DNA of 6,698 nt from Bordetella parapertussis. GTDB lineage: Bacteria; Pseudomonadota; Gammaproteobacteria; Burkholderiales; Burkholderiaceae_C. Of the stretch, positions 5,588-6,698 are shown in pieces. The notes beneath the pieces are model-generated. The model was not told the DNA's origin. It saw only the letters and a list, made by a program, of their open reading frames with translations, and ran no database searches. Position 1 is the stretch's first letter, and every line of letters starts with the position of its first letter. The translations under genes and the position numbers were made by a program. The DNA lies in NCBI GenBank assembly GCA_945900685.1, contig CAMDJS010000113.1, positions 1 to 6,698 of the forward strand. Reading direction: 5' to 3'.

Positions 5588-6589
5588 ATGCACCCCTTCT
5601 TCCATAGCATCTTCACCGCAACCTTGGCTTGTATGCTGATCACTGCCCTGCCCCCGCAGGCCATGGCGCAAAGCAAAACCATGTTGCGCATTTCCACCCC
5701 CGCCGTGCCGCAAGACTGGCACGCCAAAATGTGGACCGTCTTCAAAGAATCGCTGGATGCGAGCGCGCCCGGTGAATTTGATGTGCAGATTTACCCTAGC
5801 AGCAGTTTGTTCAAACAAGCCGCCGAACCCGCCGCCATGGCGCGCGGCAACTTGGAACTCAGCACTGTCTCTGCCGCAGACTTGTCGCGTCAGGTGCCGT
5901 ATTTTTCGGTGTTCACCGCAGGCTATGTGCTGCGCGATGTGCCGCACCAACAAAAAGTATTCAACGGCCCCATAGGCGAAGAAGGCTTTAAACAAGTGTC
6001 CGAGCGCATGGGCATCAAGGTGCTGGCCACGGCTTATTTGGGCACGCGCCAGTTGGTGCTGCGCGAACCACGCACGGTCAAAACACCGGCGGACCTCAAA
6101 GGCATCAAGCTGCGCATGCCGGCTTCCAAAGAATGGTTGTTTCTCGGTGAGTCGCTGGGCGCGACCGCCACACCTTTGTCGTTCGGCGAGGTCTACATGG
6201 GTTTGAAAACCGGCACCATCGATGCCCAAGACAACCCCTTGCCCACGGTACGCGCTGCGCGTTTGTACGAGGTCAGCAAACAAGTCGTGCTGACCGGTCA
6301 TTTGGTCGACGCTTTGTTCATCGCCATCAGCCAAAAAACTTGGGACGGTTTAAAGCCTGCGCAACAAGCCAAAGTGCAACAAGCCGCGCAAGCTGCCGCT
6401 CGCTACAACAACGACAACCGTTTGCAGGAAGAAAAACAAATACTTGATTACCTCAAACAGCAAGGATTGAGCATCAGCACGCCGGATGTCAGCGCTTTTC
6501 GTCAACAAGTCACCAACGCCTACAAAGCCTCAGACATCGCTAAAAGCTGGCCGCCCGGATTGCTCGACAAAATACAAGCGGTGCGCTGA
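5588..6589 (+). CDS. TRAP transporter substrate-binding protein (DctP family)
   Basis: The 333-residue periplasmic binding protein delivers an organic acid to a TRAP membrane complex driven by an ion gradient. The N-terminus holds a signal peptide: a hydrophobic core at about 8-21 and a likely cleavage after AMA (25-27, PPQAMA|QS). Its n-region has no Lys or Arg, which is unusual. DctP landmarks are MARGNLELSTVSAADLS (84-100), LKGIKLRMP (170-178) with the substrate-carboxylate Arg176, and PLSFGEVYMGLKTGTIDAQD (196-215) followed by Asn216 in the usual contact position. These residues indicate a monocarboxylate or dicarboxylate ligand; the sequence does not say which. The ATG at 5588 is chosen because it gives a normal signal peptide; an in-frame ATG at 5516 would add 24 atypical residues. 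The small permease gene follows after three bases. Confidence 0.88.
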   Translation: MHPFFHSIFTATLACMLITALPPQAMAQSKTMLRISTPAVPQDWHAKMWTVFKESLDASAPGEFDVQIYPSSSLFKQAAEPAAMARGNLELSTVSAADLSRQVPYFSVFTAGYVLRDVPHQQKVFNGPIGEEGFKQVSERMGIKVLATAYLGTRQLVLREPRTVKTPADLKGIKLRMPASKEWLFLGESLGATATPLSFGEVYMGLKTGTIDAQDNPLPTVRAARLYEVSKQVVLTGHLVDALFIAISQKTWDGLKPAQQAKVQQAAQAAARYNNDNRLQEEKQILDYLKQQGLSISTPDVSAFRQQVTNAYKASDIAKSWPPGLLDKIQAVR

Positions 6590-6592
6590 CAG

Positions 6593-6698
6593 ATGCAAAC
6601 ATTCAAGCGTTGGTTAGATCACATAGGCGGCGCATTGTTTCTGGCTTTGTTCGCCGTGTTCATTCTTCAAATCGGCGCGCGTTTTGTGTTTAACCAAC
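6593..6698 (+). CDS. TRAP transporter small permease (DctQ family), N-terminal fragment
   Basis: Thirty-five codons are visible before the right edge. They begin MQTFKRWLDHIGGALFLALF and continue as one hydrophobic helix ending in QIGARFVFNQ. The final stretch matches the conserved DctQ pattern at the end of the first membrane helix (Q-x-x-x-R-x-V-F-N). DctQ is the four-helix small subunit that pairs with the large DctM permease, which presumably follows. The gene starts three bases after the binding-protein stop codon, typical of a dctPQM operon. Confidence 0.85.
   Translation, partial: MQTFKRWLDHIGGALFLALFAVFILQIGARFVFNQ

Noticed and set aside
5567..6334. Long 255-codon minus-strand open frame
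   Set aside because: It is antisense to the TRAP binding protein, is rich in His, Gln and Arg as expected for a shadow frame, and shows no domain.

Overview
The window suggests a Betaproteobacterium, probably of the order Burkholderiales and perhaps Comamonadaceae. The evidence is the protein families: a MaoC hydratase of the TLGTTVANLG type, a PuuE-type allantoinase homologue, a TRAP transporter, a two-helix small membrane protein and a lone LON-domain protein. The genes have moderately high GC. This assignment comes from remembered family resemblance; no search was run.

Layout. Positions 1 to about 172 hold the 5' end of an IS30-family insertion sequence, read leftwards and cut by the window edge. 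They contain the first 25 transposase codons, a short leader ORF with a very strong ribosome binding site, and a probable terminal inverted-repeat region. About 130 bases of AT-rich DNA follow, with a weak hairpin. A flavin reductase gene (304-822) is on the minus strand. A divergent 183-base gap separates it from a five-gene plus-strand set (1006-4805): a CitE/HpcH-type CoA-ester lyase, a MaoC-type hydratase, a 66-residue two-helix membrane protein, a PuuE-type allantoinase or cyclic-amide hydrolase, and an M20-family amidohydrolase. The gaps are 2, 34, 30 and 14 bases, so one operon is likely. A stand-alone LON substrate-binding-domain protein (4898-5512, minus) lies convergent to this set. 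A second plus-strand set starts at 5588 with a DctP-type TRAP binding protein and the first 35 codons of its DctQ small permease, which runs off the right edge.

How the parts may work together (inference). The TRAP system would import an organic acid or a related small carboxylate. The PuuE-like enzyme and the M20 enzyme would each open or cleave C-N bonds of a cyclic amide/imide/ureide and its linear product. The MaoC hydratase and CoA lyase would hydrate an enoyl-CoA such as a mesaconyl/itaconyl-type ester and split the resulting 3-hydroxyacyl-CoA into acetyl- or propionyl-CoA plus an oxo acid. The window shows no urate, allantoate or ureidoglycolate genes, so a role in classical purine breakdown is not supported by context.

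The most notable point is in the M20 enzyme. It appears to lack two of the canonical metal-ligand acids of its family, yet it sits next to a homologue of a metal-independent allantoinase. No tRNA, rRNA or CRISPR array was seen.
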